Shown here in pieces: positions 23,901 through 33,100 of a DNA stretch of 64,000 nucleotides (the first letter of the stretch is position 1; every line of letters starts with the position of its first letter). This stretch comes from Lumbricus terrestris. Its lineage: Eukaryota > Annelida > Clitellata > Crassiclitellata > Lumbricidae. The notes beneath the pieces were generated by a model. That model saw only the letters and a list, made by a program, of their open reading frames with translations, made no database searches and was not told where the DNA came from. Both the position numbers and the translations under genes were made by a program. The DNA lies in NCBI GenBank assembly GCA_949752735.1, contig OX457038.1:62431574-62495573 (forward strand), given 5' to 3'.

Positions 23901-24229
23901 ATCATTGTCAGGTTTTTGCCGAACGTGACTTTTCTGTTGTTTTATGAGGATGATCATATTTGTCTGAGTACAATATTCAAATAGATGAACTTTTTCTTCT
24001 TGTTAACACAAGTTTGATTGTGTTTGACTATCATAGCCTGTCGTGGACTCTGTACTACGTACCCGAGAAGTACCAGGTCGAGTTCGATCCACCGACTCCT
24101 TTGGTACGCGATCCGACAAACCCTGCGATCAACGTGGCCGAGTCGCTTCCATATTGGGGTCAGCTGAGAACGGAGCATGCTGCATGGATTCGATCCCTTG
24201 GCATCACGGTCGGTCCGCTTGGCAGCTGA
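8339..24229 (+). CDS. MATH-domain / OAS-like nucleotidyltransferase fusion protein (ten exons, 889 aa)
   Basis: Exons 8339-9568, 10179-10321, 11320-11500, 13102-13404, 14477-14582, 15095-15365, 22143-22200, 22565-22689, 23592-23651 and 24037-24229 join through nine GT-AG introns, always in phase, for 2,670 nt including the stop. N-terminal half: a MATH/TRAF-like domain (about 20-145, with FVLLDELLDQAGGYL at 117-131) and two weaker MATH-like beta domains (about 168-275 and 328-457). Residues 459-605 form an acidic, Ser/Thr-rich linker. Residues about 610-889 are an OAS-type nucleotidyltransferase: GS at 633-634 in ELGSLGTGT, D646 and D648 in DADLVLF, third Asp D712 in DIDVQL, VVKHW at 771-775, and DPTNPAINVA at 851-860. 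Such enzymes make 2'-5'-linked or cyclic nucleotide messengers when RNA or another ligand binds. The three acidic residues are intact, so it is probably active; ligand and product are unknown. The start is the first ATG after an in-frame TAA at 8327. The gene model is inference from sequence, the domains are clear. Confidence 0.85.
9625..9830 (-). mobile_element. tRNA-derived SINE in intron 1
   Basis: Read on the minus strand: an A-box-like segment (GATGTTGTGGTGTCGG), a B-box-like segment (AGATTCGAATCC), an ACCTTGAGCAAGTCCC body and a tail GAGTAGTGAGCTTGAAGGGA followed by CGCTATA, the usual layout of tRNA-derived SINEs. Similar tails occur at 30195-30235 and near 59850-59895. Confidence 0.6.
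10179..10321 (+). CDS. exon 2 of the MATH-OAS gene
   Basis: Flanked by TTTTCAG and AAG|GTCTGC. Encodes EEPGNPYLTESGEIFVRINF and LNHLLLA, completing the third MATH-like domain (residues 411-457). Phase 0 in, phase 2 out. Confidence 0.75.
10761..10925. repeat. (AAT)n microsatellite in intron 2
   Basis: About 160 bp of AAT units with A-rich interruptions. The poly-Leu frame on the opposite strand is not a gene. Confidence 0.95.
11170..11282. repeat. 16-bp tandem repeat in intron 2
   Basis: About six copies of AATGATAATAATGAAC with few changes, ending 37 bp before exon 3. Confidence 0.85.
11320..11500 (+). CDS. exon 3 of the MATH-OAS gene
   Basis: Flanked by TTATTATAG and GAC|GTAAGT. It completes an Arg codon from exon 2 and gives a polar segment starting RQELQENHRSLQEMREM, possibly a short coiled coil, then a Ser/Gly-rich linker ending SKSLDSLD (residues 458-518). 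Confidence 0.75.
11982..12166. mobile_element. hAT-type MITE, 185 bp, in intron 3
   Basis: Ends CAGTAGCGGTGCCAG and CTGGCGCCGCCACTG, flanked by a perfect 8-bp duplication GCTTTGCA (11974-11981, 12167-12174). Confidence 0.85.
13102..13404 (+). CDS. exon 4 of the MATH-OAS gene
   Basis: Flanked by CATAACAAG and CAG|GTGAGT, exactly 101 codons. Acidic and Ser/Thr-rich (MTEEEDYHRFLF, AETIGSTSSDDSSLQ). The end, GETVRNIVKYLQ, is the helix that precedes the nucleotidyltransferase core in OAS proteins. Confidence 0.8.
13482..13828. repeat. 50-bp tandem repeat in intron 4
   Basis: About seven copies of a 50-bp unit of the form AAGGGTAGGCCTAGCACCAC followed by AATTTGGTAGGGTATTGTGAGG and TAATAAGG, 80-95% alike. 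It starts 78 bp after the donor of exon 4. Confidence 0.9.
14047..14095. repeat. (CAGA)n microsatellite
   Basis: About 10 CAGA/TAGA units in intron 4. Confidence 0.9.
14477..14582 (+). CDS. exon 5 of the MATH-OAS gene (GS motif and D-x-D)
   Basis: Flanked by TTTACTGTAG and CCAA|GTAGAT. Encodes the nucleotide-binding GS loop (ELGSLGTGT) and the first two metal-binding aspartates (VDADLVLF). This is the diagnostic exon for the OAS/cGAS-like fold; the GSxGxGT...R-x-DADLV pattern is characteristic of OAS. Confidence 0.9.
14588..14700. repeat. CAC/CAT-rich trinucleotide tract in intron 5
   Basis: Begins six bases after the exon 5 donor. Poly-His and poly-Pro frames across it are artefacts of the repeat. 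Confidence 0.85.
15095..15365 (+). CDS. exon 6 of the MATH-OAS gene (third catalytic Asp)
   Basis: Flanked by TTTGATAG and CTATG|GTGTGT. The segment FTLSPSALQFSCDGIDIDVQ is the beta strand pair that ends in the third acidic residue (D712). It begins by completing an Asn codon and ends with two bases of a Trp codon. Confidence 0.85.
15850..16095 (-). pseudogene. Tc1/mariner transposase, C-terminal part (broken)
   Basis: Minus-strand reading gives WLDDNLSSHIQPKDWPPSSP then DLSPIENL and, after a stop, KNANQLKRRLQRAW. The WPPSSPDLSPIENLW block holds the third acidic position of the DDE/DDD triad. It has an in-frame stop and is separated from its N-terminal part by about 2.7 kb. Confidence 0.75.
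16236..16937. repeat. two-copy tandem duplication of about 355 bp
   Basis: 16236-16593 and 16594-16937 share the same order of blocks: GTCGGGTCAATCTA, AACATACTAAAAGTTACAAG, GGACCACGGCAAGTGG, TGACCCTCCTGAGAACGAAA and AACAAGATGGCGGCC. It lies in the material that splits the transposase. Confidence 0.8.
17902..17957. repeat. (CA)n microsatellite
   Basis: About 28 CA units within intron 6. Confidence 0.95.
18855..19215 (-). pseudogene. Tc1/mariner transposase, middle part (broken)
   Basis: Minus-strand reading gives KFSPSVMVWDGMTAMGLTKL and, further on, KYITNILEKFVKPAFER and NDGARCHAS, matching the VMVWGGMS..G and QDGAP.H blocks of Tc1/mariner transposases; the Asp of NDGA is the second catalytic position. 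Several stops and frameshifts show decay. Confidence 0.7.
19229..19521. mobile_element. hAT-type MITE nested in the Tc1-like element
   Basis: Ends CAAGGCCGTAGCTAGG and CCTAGCTACGGCCTTG, with target duplication CTAATAAC at 19221-19228 and 21090-21097. The right duplication was pushed away by a second hAT insertion at the element's edge. Inside, the motif CACCCCCCGAAA recurs. Confidence 0.8.
19524..21083. mobile_element. non-autonomous hAT element, 1,560 bp
   Basis: Ends CAGGGCCTACTA and TAGTAGGCCCTG with a perfect 8-bp duplication GCCTTGCT (19516-19523, 21084-21091). It inserted at the junction of the previous MITE. I see no transposase inside; 20905-20965 has a GC-rich block GGGGCTCCGCCCCAGACCCC. 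Confidence 0.8.
21630..22110 (+). mobile_element. LINE 3' end remnant interrupted by a MITE
   Basis: A short frame gives FSVVGPSTWNGLPLTLRLLP and LKTYLFSRGW, the standard C-terminal tail of CR1/Jockey-group reverse transcriptases. The 3' tail resumes after the MITE at 22048 and ends in GAATGAATGAATGA units. Confidence 0.7.
21842..22047. mobile_element. hAT-type MITE, 206 bp
   Basis: Ends CAGGGCTGTTTTTAAGG and CGTTAAAAAAGCCCTG with perfect duplication CTGAGTAG (21834-21841, 22048-22055), inserted in the LINE tail. Recurrent internal motif AGAACTGCACAA. A larger relative is at 60448-62591. Confidence 0.9.
22143..22200 (+). CDS. exon 7 of the MATH-OAS gene
   Basis: A 58-bp exon between CTGTCTATAG and GAG|GTTTAG. 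With two bases from exon 6 it gives WYKLACSRLQKKFLCDQPPE, matching the conserved OAS segment between core and C-terminal lobe that precedes the VKHW helix. Found only by phase and motif. Confidence 0.8.
22565..22689 (+). CDS. exon 8 of the MATH-OAS gene (VKHW helix)
   Basis: Flanked by TTTGAAG and ATC|GTAAGT. Encodes VKEMIKVVKHWRNSV and YRPNSYLLSLLVIKAHEE, corresponding to the OAS1 C-terminal domain (the family's LIRLVKHW and ALELLTVYAWE elements). A MITE starts only 11 bp after its donor. Confidence 0.85.
22701..23090. mobile_element. hAT-type MITE, 390 bp, 11 bp after a splice donor
   Basis: Ends CAAGGGCGGATACAG and GGATCCGCCCCTG with an 8-bp duplication differing at one base (AGTCTATC at 22693-22700, AGTCTTTC at 23091-23098). 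The left duplication overlaps the GTAAGTCTATC donor region of exon 8. Internal GAAAAAACTGATGA repeats. Confidence 0.85.
23240..23400 (-). pseudogene. LINE reverse-transcriptase scrap in intron 8
   Basis: Minus-strand reading gives LDYCNSVLYGRLPEIKSH and ITLIPLQKAA, the conserved LDYCNSLLYGLP segment of CR1/L2-like reverse transcriptases. Short and with stops on both sides. Confidence 0.6.
23592..23651 (+). CDS. exon 9 of the MATH-OAS gene
   Basis: A 60-bp exon between TTTTACAG and TTGAG|GTAAGT, giving SFDIKRIIQKMASYILAAEL, an amphipathic helix at the place where OAS proteins have a helix before the final strand. Confidence 0.75.
24037..24229 (+). CDS. exon 10 of the MATH-OAS gene (C-terminus)
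   Basis: Begins after ACTATCATAG and ends with TGA. VRDPTNPAINVAESLPYWGQ corresponds to the OAS signature LDPADPT..NV....W..L, and LRTEHAAWIRSLG to the terminal helix. The protein ends VGPLGS. Confidence 0.85.
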
Positions 24230-24584
24230 CTAGGCCGGAAGGTGCGCTTTGAGGAGCACCACATGGATGACGACAGGGATGACACGGACTCTGGTGTCAA
24301 TGTATGAGATGAGTCAATGCCAGTCAGACTTTGAGTCAGGGTCTTAAGTGATTGGAGTTTCAGACTCTGGTGTTAATGCGAATTTTGTGAGAGTGTGAGT
24401 GGATGTCGCTGAGGTTAAGGGTTTCCCTGACTCTTGCTTTAAAGTGTGAGTCTGTGAGTCAGATCGGATGCCTTGAAGTTGCATGGACTTTCACACTCTG
24501 CCTTTAGAATTATGGGTTGCTGAATTACATTGAGTTAAATGGAAAACAGTTTGACTATAGAGAGAAGTATTTTATAATGAACTC

Positions 24585-24626
24585 AATAAACTAAGTCAGG
24601 GATCTGGACTTGAATCAAAGAATAAA
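24585..24626 (+). terminator. polyadenylation signals of the MATH-OAS gene
   Basis: Two AATAAA hexamers (24585-24590, 24621-24626) about 360-400 nt after the stop codon. A 3' untranslated region of this length is plausible. Confidence 0.5.
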
Positions 24627-24629
24627 GAA

Positions 24630-27300
24630 CTCATAGACTTGACTTTGGTGAATGCGGTTTTTGACTCCTTCAACTCGGTCACAGCTGACAGCTGCGTTGG
24701 CTAAGAGTTGATTGAAACCAACATTCAGCTGAACCAAGACATAGTTTAAGGGCATTAAATTAATAGCGAAGAACTGGCGAATTAAGCAAAGGCCTTGATA
24801 TGCAGCTAAACGGGAAAGAAAAACAAGTTGATTTAGAATGTTGAATGTGTCAACCGTGAATTTGTTAGAGGCAAAAATGTTTATTCATTAATTTTCACAT
24901 GTTCATTTCTTTCACTGTGGTGAAAGTTGCTTTTAACGACGTTTCTTTTACAAAACTTTAAGCTCTGTATGACTTAACTTTATTGTTAGAATTAACTAAA
25001 GTACTAGTTTATATAATGTATTGACACATGATGTATCCAGCTTTAAAATGTCACTTTCTAGTATGCTCTAGCTTCGAGATTACATTCACAAAAGCTTGCT
25101 GTTCATAATGAATTAGAGCATTGTCGGGCTGACCAGGAGTGCCTTCGTAAAGTCATAGAGATGGCAGAATATAAATGATAAGTTTTAATCTATTGCATTG
25201 TCGACCAACAGCATGTAACTTAGGTGTTCTTCATTGTTAGTTTCTCTCTTTTACAATTCGTTGTACATTAGTTGACAGCTAATCTCTCTGAGTTTTTGAA
25301 TGATGTAAATATTCTAAAAGGCTTAAAGTGCTCTGATCTGTTTAAGTTTAATGTATGTACAACTACTTTTTCGTATTACTGTTCTGCAAGACTTTTTCTT
25401 ACCAAACGTTAAATAGTGTGACATTTTTGGTGAATAACTACGCCATGCAGCATATTTGTGCGGGATAAAAATCTGAGACAATTTAAACAGTATTTTCAAT
25501 TTTTTTCTTGCTGTTGTGCTTTTCTCAATTTCTGTCTACCGGTTTATCAATTATTTCAAAATCGTCAATGTGATAAAGATAGTCATACTTACCGAAGTTA
25601 AGGTAAAATTTGTAGTAATTACAAGACTTAAGTCAAATGAGTCAGTAAGAAGTTAAAGGATGGCAATTTTATAATCTATGTCCATGAAGATCTTCAAGTA
25701 AAAAGTAAAATAAGCTCATACTTTAAAAGTTTAGACCCTCTCTTCCGGTTGTCCGCATTTCTCTGCATTTGTCATTACTCTCCTAATCTCCTCTGCGGAC
25801 TTTCGCACTTCAGTGAAGTGCGAAAGTTCTAGCCACAATCTGACTCCATGTCTGCATGCAGTGGTCTCTATAGTATAGTCTCTACCTCCCCTATCCGCAT
25901 ACAGCCGTCTTTAATGGTCAATCCAAAGCACGGAATACAAGTAATCGTAATCTAGGGATTTCTGTAGCGCCCGAAAAGAAAAAGTCGACCTCTCCCCTCC
26001 TTCCCTCTTCACAAGCCAACATCTTCTCCTTGTTCAGACCATTAATTTTGTGCGCTTCACATGTCCAAAGAACGTCATCTTCTGTCTTGCCGCTCTTTGT
26101 CTCAATGACCCCCTCTTTGTTGTCCCATCTCCTGCATGTAGTAGGCCTAGGCCCTATACATGTATATGCTCGTTTGTTCTTTTCTCAATCCATGTCACCC
26201 TCAACATCTTCATCCAAATCCACAATAATTGCACAACTAGCGATAGAATTTACAGATGAACAAAATTAACATATATATTCAAAACATTCACGGCTCAACA
26301 ATTATAGGTACATAGACCTATATATGTGTATATATATATAATTATATGATCACCTTACATACATCATATTTGTAACAGCAGTCACGCACACATCACTACA
26401 AGTCTGTAAGACAAATTGTAAATCTAAAAATATATAAAATGTTAGATACACTTATAATAGGATTATCACCCACTGATGATATCTTCAATAGCAAATATTC
26501 TTTTAAGAAACATATATTTCCGATCATGCAACATTAGATCACATCTTAGGTCTACATTTCAGTTCAGTGTTAGAATACACAATGCGGATGTAAATGTAAA
26601 ACTGTGAAGTCTCTTTATAATAATAACAATATCATTGATTAAAAATAAATAAAGAGCCTAAATAAATAAGCATTTGTCATAATAATTAAATTACAACGTT
26701 GTGTAAATCGTTACTGATATATTATTTACCGTTAAACTGCTGCCCGTAAATGCTGTGATAACTGTATTTGAAGTTGATATAGGCCTATGATTAGGTAATG
26801 ATAGAGTTCATGATAGGAAGAATTGCACTAATTGTGAACAAACATATATACAGGCCTATAGCATGCGTGTCTACTAGTGCAACTAGTCTACCATATGGCT
26901 TCACTTCCAGATTCTCTGACCAATTGGATTATTTCAAAAGATAACGATACTGACAAACGGTCACACTTGGTGCAAGCTGTAAAAAATTCCAGTCATAATC
27001 GAAACAGAAAGATTTGAAGCGCTAGGCTATGAAAGCTAATTAATTATGTGCCAAATAATAATAAAAGGTCTAATAGTAATAGTGACAATAATAAGCCTAA
27101 TAACAATAATACAAGTAGCACTTGGAACGATAGGCCTATACCTCTAACCATACGTAATGTAACTCATATAAATTATCGCTCTTTAAGATTAGACTTCGAT
27201 CTCATCTCATCACAGTGCTCGATCGCTAATAATTAGATTAAACTTGGTTATATAACTAGTTAAGTGTTGATGTACAATAATTATTATGTTTCAATACTGC
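24630..27300. other. intergenic sequence, no gene recognised
   Basis: AT-rich. It contains a perfect 12-bp-stem hairpin at 25800-25826 and several TAGGCCTA-type octamers (26140-27135). Frames of 60-80 codons show no motif. Confidence 0.4.
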
Positions 27301-27307
27301 GTCTGCC

Positions 27308-27570
27308 TAGTGGCGTAGCCAGGAATTCATGATGGGGGGTTGGGGTTTTATGGCCTGGCCGGATGCCCTTTCTGACACCAACTCAACAGTATTACAGTAA
27401 ATAAAAAGGAAATAAAGTAACAAAGGGAATACCGTAAAGCAAGAAAAACAATTGTTACTACAAGCAATTGTTTTGTTTTTCTTATTTAAGTGGATAAATA
27501 ACCTTTAAAAAACTTTTCCTAGGCCAATGGGCGGGTTTTAACCCCCGAAACCCCCTTGTCTACGCCACTG
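27308..27570. mobile_element. hAT-type MITE, about 263 bp
   Basis: Ends TAGTGGCGTAGCCAGG and CCCCCTTGTCTACGCCACTG. GTCTGCC stands on both sides but with a few extra bases on the right, so the duplication is imperfect. Confidence 0.6.
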
Positions 27571-27582
27571 CACGGTCTGCCA

Positions 27583-27640
27583 AATTTATTTCGTTGTTAC
27601 AGGTGGCCCACTAGCGGAACCCAGGTTCCTTATATAGGGT
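27583..27640 (+). repeat. dispersed repeat, copy 1
   Basis: AATTTATTTCGTTGTTACAG then GCGGAACCCAGGTTCC recurs as AATTTATTTCGCTGTCACAG ... GCGGAACCCAGGTTCC at 59945-60000. Probably a short dispersed element; class unknown. Confidence 0.6.
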
Positions 27641-27804
27641 CATGTCCTTTTGATCCCTTGTTTTAAACTGCACCTGCAGTGTTTTCTCTATGTCAATACG
27701 GTTACATGGTTTCATAAAATTTATGGTTATAGACATCTAGATATCATTAATATCATCAAAATTCACTAAGTCTCCCTTTCAAAGGCAGGGATCGCATCCA
27801 TCAA

Positions 27805-28363
27805 ATGGCAGCCATGGCAGGTCTTTTAGGTCTAACTAGACACGGAAAGACCAGACAAATTGACAAACTGACAATGACACCATTGCGTGCGGGTCGTCAT
27901 CTGTCCTGGCGTGGGATCACTGGTGGTGGACACACACACCTGCACCATCGTAATTATTATTTCGTCCAGGCCATCCAACATCGACGCACTTTAGCTGATC
28001 CACCAGACTTACAGGAGACGTATACGATAAGTATTAAAGCGACATTTTCATGTTCATCTAATTTGTCCATTAGCCTATACAGATAGTGCTTCCCTTAATG
28101 TTCTTTGAAGCATTTACTAGGCTACTGCTGCTGTTTGATGAAGAAAATAGAAGTAATAAAATATGATAGTAACATTAGCAATAATAATAACATTAACAAT
28201 GATAATAAACATTTCTTTTTCAGCATTCGTGGTCGCCCTATATAAGGCCTAAATGGATTTCCTCCTCAAATCGTGAAGGCGAGGCATGACACTCCAGACA
28301 TTTATCCTAATTAATAACAATCTCTAAGTCCATGGAGGAATTAAGTAGGCCAAACTCAGGGCA

Positions 28364-28397
<34 letters not shown>

Positions 28398-29777
28398 TAA
28401 TAATAATAATAATAATAATAACAATCGCTTATTTCACACTGATAACGTGACATATGGAAGTAACATATAGGCTAATGTCAACTTTGACAGAGGTCGAATT
28501 TAACTGTAGGGGCCTATTATAGGCCTATGGCAGTCTGCAGAAAATGCTGATTATTTTATTCTGTCCCGCTGCTCACTTACCAGTCGCTCATAATATGTGG
28601 AGTGGAGGGCAAAGTCAACTATACGCATAGGCGCAACCACCCTATGGGACCCACGGGACGCGTCCCCCAACTTTTGAGTGGTCCCCTAATTCTATTATTA
28701 TGGTCCCCTCCAACTTTTGGGACGTGATTCATTTGGTCCTCCAAGTTTTAGGACGTGATTGCACCTATGACCATACGGGGTTGGCTGGTGTCGAACCCTC
28801 ATCTTTCTGATCATCATGCATGACAAGTTTTTAATGTCAAGTTTAACAGAGGTCGAATTTAACTGTAGGCCTATTATAGGTCTATGGCCAGCGTATTACC
28901 ATTCTACCATCTCCTAGCACATCGTAATCGTATCGTAATCGTAATCTCCTAATTTCCAAAGTGTCACTCGAAAGCCAAGCGCCGGGCACCGGCTTATTCA
29001 CGAGCGCTGCGTTGAGTTAAAAGGGTTGTCCGTAAGAGTAGTCCATGGTGGCCCGGGTCGAGGACAGAAGATGGTCGAATCAAGTCAGAGGGCATGCTAA
29101 TGAACGAGAGCTGCGTCGAATCAGAGGGGTTGTCGAGAAGGAATTATCCACTTTCATGTAGTAATCCGTCTTTTGGCCGACACGTAAAACAACCGACAAT
29201 CTCCGATGTTTGCTGATCTTTCTTTCCAGCAAATAATATTTGCCATCGATCAACGGAAACCAAAACTTTTTTTGCTGTGCCTGCTACCGTAGCATTGCTG
29301 GACTGTCTGTCGCACTCTGTGGCAGGTCCGATGATTTGGAATTCATTGAATAGATTTTGTACTACACATTTTGTCCATTCACATTGTCCAATGTCTCTCA
29401 CAGCTAAACTCTGAACTCAACATAATATTTCGCCCGTATACCTGATGGTATACTTGTCTAACATTTTCCAATTCATCCTATTCCGACCAGGCTTCTTTTA
29501 ATCAAATGTCGTATAATAACTTTCAAGTTTCAAAACAACCCTTACTGATGTTTCGTGACTTACATGACATTGTATTATCACGACAATAAAGAGCTATTTA
29601 CTTAAACTCTTGTTCATAGATGGCGTAACTATCTATGAAGAACCGGATCTGGTTTTACCGGAAGCAGAGACGCACGAAGTCGACTTTCCAAAGTGGATCG
29701 TGTGTAGAGGGGATAGACGGAAAGACAGCGGCGCATTGAGAGGAACCATTTATCCACTCCACCATAATTTTTTATGA
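27805..29777 (+). CDS. possible two-exon gene, hypothetical 127-aa protein
   Basis: Proposed exons 27805-28030 (ATG in good context, TCAAATGG; donor ATAA|GTATTA) and 29620-29777 (acceptor TTGTTCATAG, stop TGA) join in phase for 127 residues. The product begins MAAMAGLLGLTRHGKTRQID, basic and without acids at the N-terminus, as in mitochondrial precursors, and continues with ETYTINGVTIYEEPDLVLPE and HEVDFPKWIVCRG. The GVxIY...P.W pattern loosely recalls mitochondrial ribosomal protein mL54, but this is not diagnostic. The donor is weak and no AATAAA follows. Its end would lie 203 bp from the end of the minus-strand synaptotagmin-like gene, tail-to-tail. Confidence 0.3.
28366..28424. repeat. 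(AAT)n microsatellite
   Basis: About 19 AAT units with one interruption. Confidence 0.95.
28626..28769. mobile_element. hAT-type MITE, second copy of the 4359 family, reversed
   Basis: CATAGGCGCAACCACC ... GACGTGATTGCACCTATG, about 85-90% like the reverse complement of 4359-4507. Duplication ACTATACG / ACCATACG with one change. Confidence 0.85.
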
Positions 29778-29980
29778 TATCATTTTAATTTCTTTTACCT
29801 ATGTACCCTAGATGATGACTCTGAAAACATAATTTTAACCTACCTTCCTCCCGCCACCCCAGCATCAAATTCTGGGTACGCTCCCGAAAGTATAAAAACC
29901 CTGTGGCCGAATCACTGATTAAGTAAGTAAGTAAGTCAGTCAGTCAGTCGATCGTGCGCGCAGCTGTCGCCTGGCGCTGG

Positions 29981-30146
29981 TCAGTGGAGCGTGACGGTGG
30001 CGATAGATGGCGCCCGTTCGAGCAGACGATGCCACTGGGCGACTGGTTTGCGCGCGTTTTCCAGCATTTCGACCCAATGGTCGTGACCGACCCCAAGGAT
30101 CTGCTGACCCACCGCACACGCCCCCACCATCTCACAGTTATCATGC
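29981..30146 (-). CDS. synaptotagmin-like gene, last exon (C2B C-terminus)
   Basis: After acceptor TCTTTGTAG the exon completes a Glu codon (GA|G) from 48319 and encodes [15 protein letters not shown] and [20 protein letters not shown], stop TGA at 29981-29983. This corresponds to the synaptotagmin segment ending HW.DML..PR.PIAQWHTL. A plausible-looking plus-strand frame over the same bases is its antisense. Confidence 0.85.
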
Positions 30147-33100
30147 CTACAAAGAACAAGACCAAGTTAGAGAGTAATCGATCAATCATAATTTTTATAG
30201 AGCCCCTTCAAGCTCCCTACTGAGAAGCGATAAGGTGAGGTATGGCAAACAAAGATAGGCCTATAGGCTAATGCAAAGTAAGGTAGGGCAGATATGGACC
30301 TGAGATAATGTGAGATGTAATGTAATACGGTCGGTATATGGTTTGATGAAAGAAGCAAGTTATATATTCGGGTTGGTAGTATAACTATAGGTAGGGGGCC
30401 GTCCATAAAGTACGTCACGCTATTTTTGACCATTTTTGACCCCCCCTCCCCCCTGTCACAAACTGTCACAAATCTCGGACCCCTCCCTAAAGTACGTCAC
30501 ACTTTCAAACATTTTTTTTAAAAACATAACCATTTACCTAACACTCTAAACCCTAGGATACTATCCCTAATCCCTCTGATAGTGACGTGTGTCCCTAAAT
30601 GCTTTGATAGTGACGGGAAATCAACTTTTATCTCACCAAGCCGGGTTTTAGACACGCCTCGGATCGGATTTTAGGTACTAAGAACAAAAAAATAAACAAG
30701 AATTTAAAAAATAAATGTGTGACGTCACACATGGCCTGACCCCTCCCCCCTGTCACAAACTGTCACACTTTCTTACACCCCCTCCCCCCCCTGGAGCGTG
30801 ACGTACTTTATGGACGGCCCCTAGGTTAAGCTATATGGCGAACAAAATATCTTCATGCAGCCCGTTGAGAATTTTTGAGATTGTCTGGCCCCTTGTCGCC
30901 ATAGATACGTAAGCAGGAGATATCTGCATCCGTTCCTTACTGCGCTTTTTCCCATGACCATGTATACGTGGTGCTCGTTCTAATTCAACCCCAGCTGCAT
31001 ATCTCCTCTGTGTGCATTGAGGCGCAACTGTTTAGGTCCCTTGGCAATGGCATGCAACCAATGCTCACTGCACTTCTGAAACGTCCTTGAAAAAAAAACG
31101 CTGAACAAAAACTAAATAAATGCATACGTGAAGCGATCGTCGGTCCGCTCGCGGGCAACACGGTGCCTTGCCTCGTAATCTGACCCATCGGTCATATCCT
31201 CTACTCGCATCTGTGCCACTGGAGAAGAACGTCTCGGCAAAGAGGCTCGGAACAAGGTATATAGCTCTGTAGCGTCGGATCCTGATGCTGCCCCGCCCGC
31301 GGTCACCTTGGGGGTAACATCCCGAGCTCCAGGATGGCCAATCCTCGAAACAGGGTTCACTCTTCGGGCAGAGGTCCCTCGCTTAGAGCTCCTTTTCGCG
31401 ACTGCCAACTTCGCTTTCTCCTCCGCATGATCTGTTCTCTTTCGCACCATGCTACACCGAGCCCCCGACGCGCCGTCACTTCTAACAGGTAATACCTGGC
31501 GCTGCCATGAGGTCGGCCATAGAAGGCGACACCAACTCCACTCTAGGGGATTCAACCCTAACCGATATTGTGCCACCACCATTGTCCTTTGTCCGCAACA
31601 GGACAGTCAAATTCTTCGTATATGTTTTTCTGGTACCAGGCCTTTAGGGAGACCACCCGTATAGCTCACTGGGAAGCGAAACTATTTCACAATTCGCGCA
31701 ACAGCGAAGTCACTCGTAACCAGGAATACGGCGCTTGCCAGGCGCTCGCGTGCTTGTTTCACACTTAGTCCTGCGCTGTCCCACAGGGAAGGCGCACGCT
31801 TGTACTCGGAACTGTCGACTCTTTCGCCGCAACAGGCGTCAAGGATCTCTGACTTTTGTATCGCTTCTGGCCCGCGATTACTGTCCACAGACCAGCATCG
31901 CTCCCGTATAGGGGGCTTAAAAATTAGCTAAGGGATACACAACTTCCTTAACTAAATTAACTTATGACTTATGGAACCGGGACACGCTGCGTAAACTAAA
32001 GGGAGCGGTCAGGGCAGCTGCGTTTAACCCTGACTTTGCAACTACGAATTCCTCGACCTGGCGGGGAAAACCGTAGCTTCGGTGAAGTAAAGCTTGTCGA
32101 GCCTTCACCGTTTAAATTACCACCGATACTCTCTCACAGGCGTTACAGTCACGGTCGTCTTGATGCGCTGAGTCGATCGACACCAAGATCGACGGAATCG
32201 TACAAGAACTCACCAAGATACGTAATACAAGGGAAATACACGGGCGACGGCCAATGAATCGCTTTCCGAAGCCCTTCCCAAGGAACAGGTAACACACTCA
32301 CACGTATACAAGATAAAACTCGGCGTGACGTTCAATCTGACACCAACTTTTCGTTATTCGCACAACAACTCGCAAAGTTACTCCCACCCGACCAGTCGTG
32401 GCCGGTATCTACCTTGGACTTCGACCAACGCTGATCAACGGCGGCTGATATAGCCAAGCGATCGTATCAACGGCTCTGCTACTAGCCGATTCAAAGACCA
32501 GAGGTGAAAGGAAAGATATTCGGTAGTCAAAGAATATCGCAATACACTCGCAGACCTAGGGCACTGCGCGTTGCCCACACAGACCTGTCGGCTGCGGTCA
32601 CTCGCTTGGTCGCGGCGCCGCGTAACCGAACTCTACGGGAAAAGACGGGAATAAACTCTTCGCGAGCCTATACCGTCGAAACCCTTCCAGATATCGCTTA
32701 ACTCTCTTCCGACTGACTTGTCCCACTCAACGAGACGCACAATCTGACACCAAGATTGCAAGGATCAGGTAACAATTGACAAAGTTTTTCGGAGACCGGG
32801 ACGTTCGCTGTCGGCCTTCGCGGCGTCAGGCGAAAGATCAGGAAAATCGGCTAAGTCCTTTTCACGCGTGAGGCGTTTCCTCTAGACTATACCGGGGAAA
32901 CCGTAACAGACACAGACCAACCTCTCACAGGGAAAGTCTTCTACTCGTCGAGATGAACGAGGTTGTCGCTTGGTTCGAAGCGATCCGATCACAGGATACA
33001 AAGTTATTCAGTGCGCAACTACTTCGTCCGGGCGACCGCTGGGATAGCACGCGAACAGAACAGCAACGCACTTTCGCCACTCACAAGGCAAATTCACTTA

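Noticed and set aside
29954..30223. Plus-strand frame with protein-like stretch ([20 protein letters not shown])
   Set aside because: It is the antisense of the synaptotagmin-like last exon; the minus strand gives the clear HWVEML...QWHRLL ending in phase with the C2B exon.
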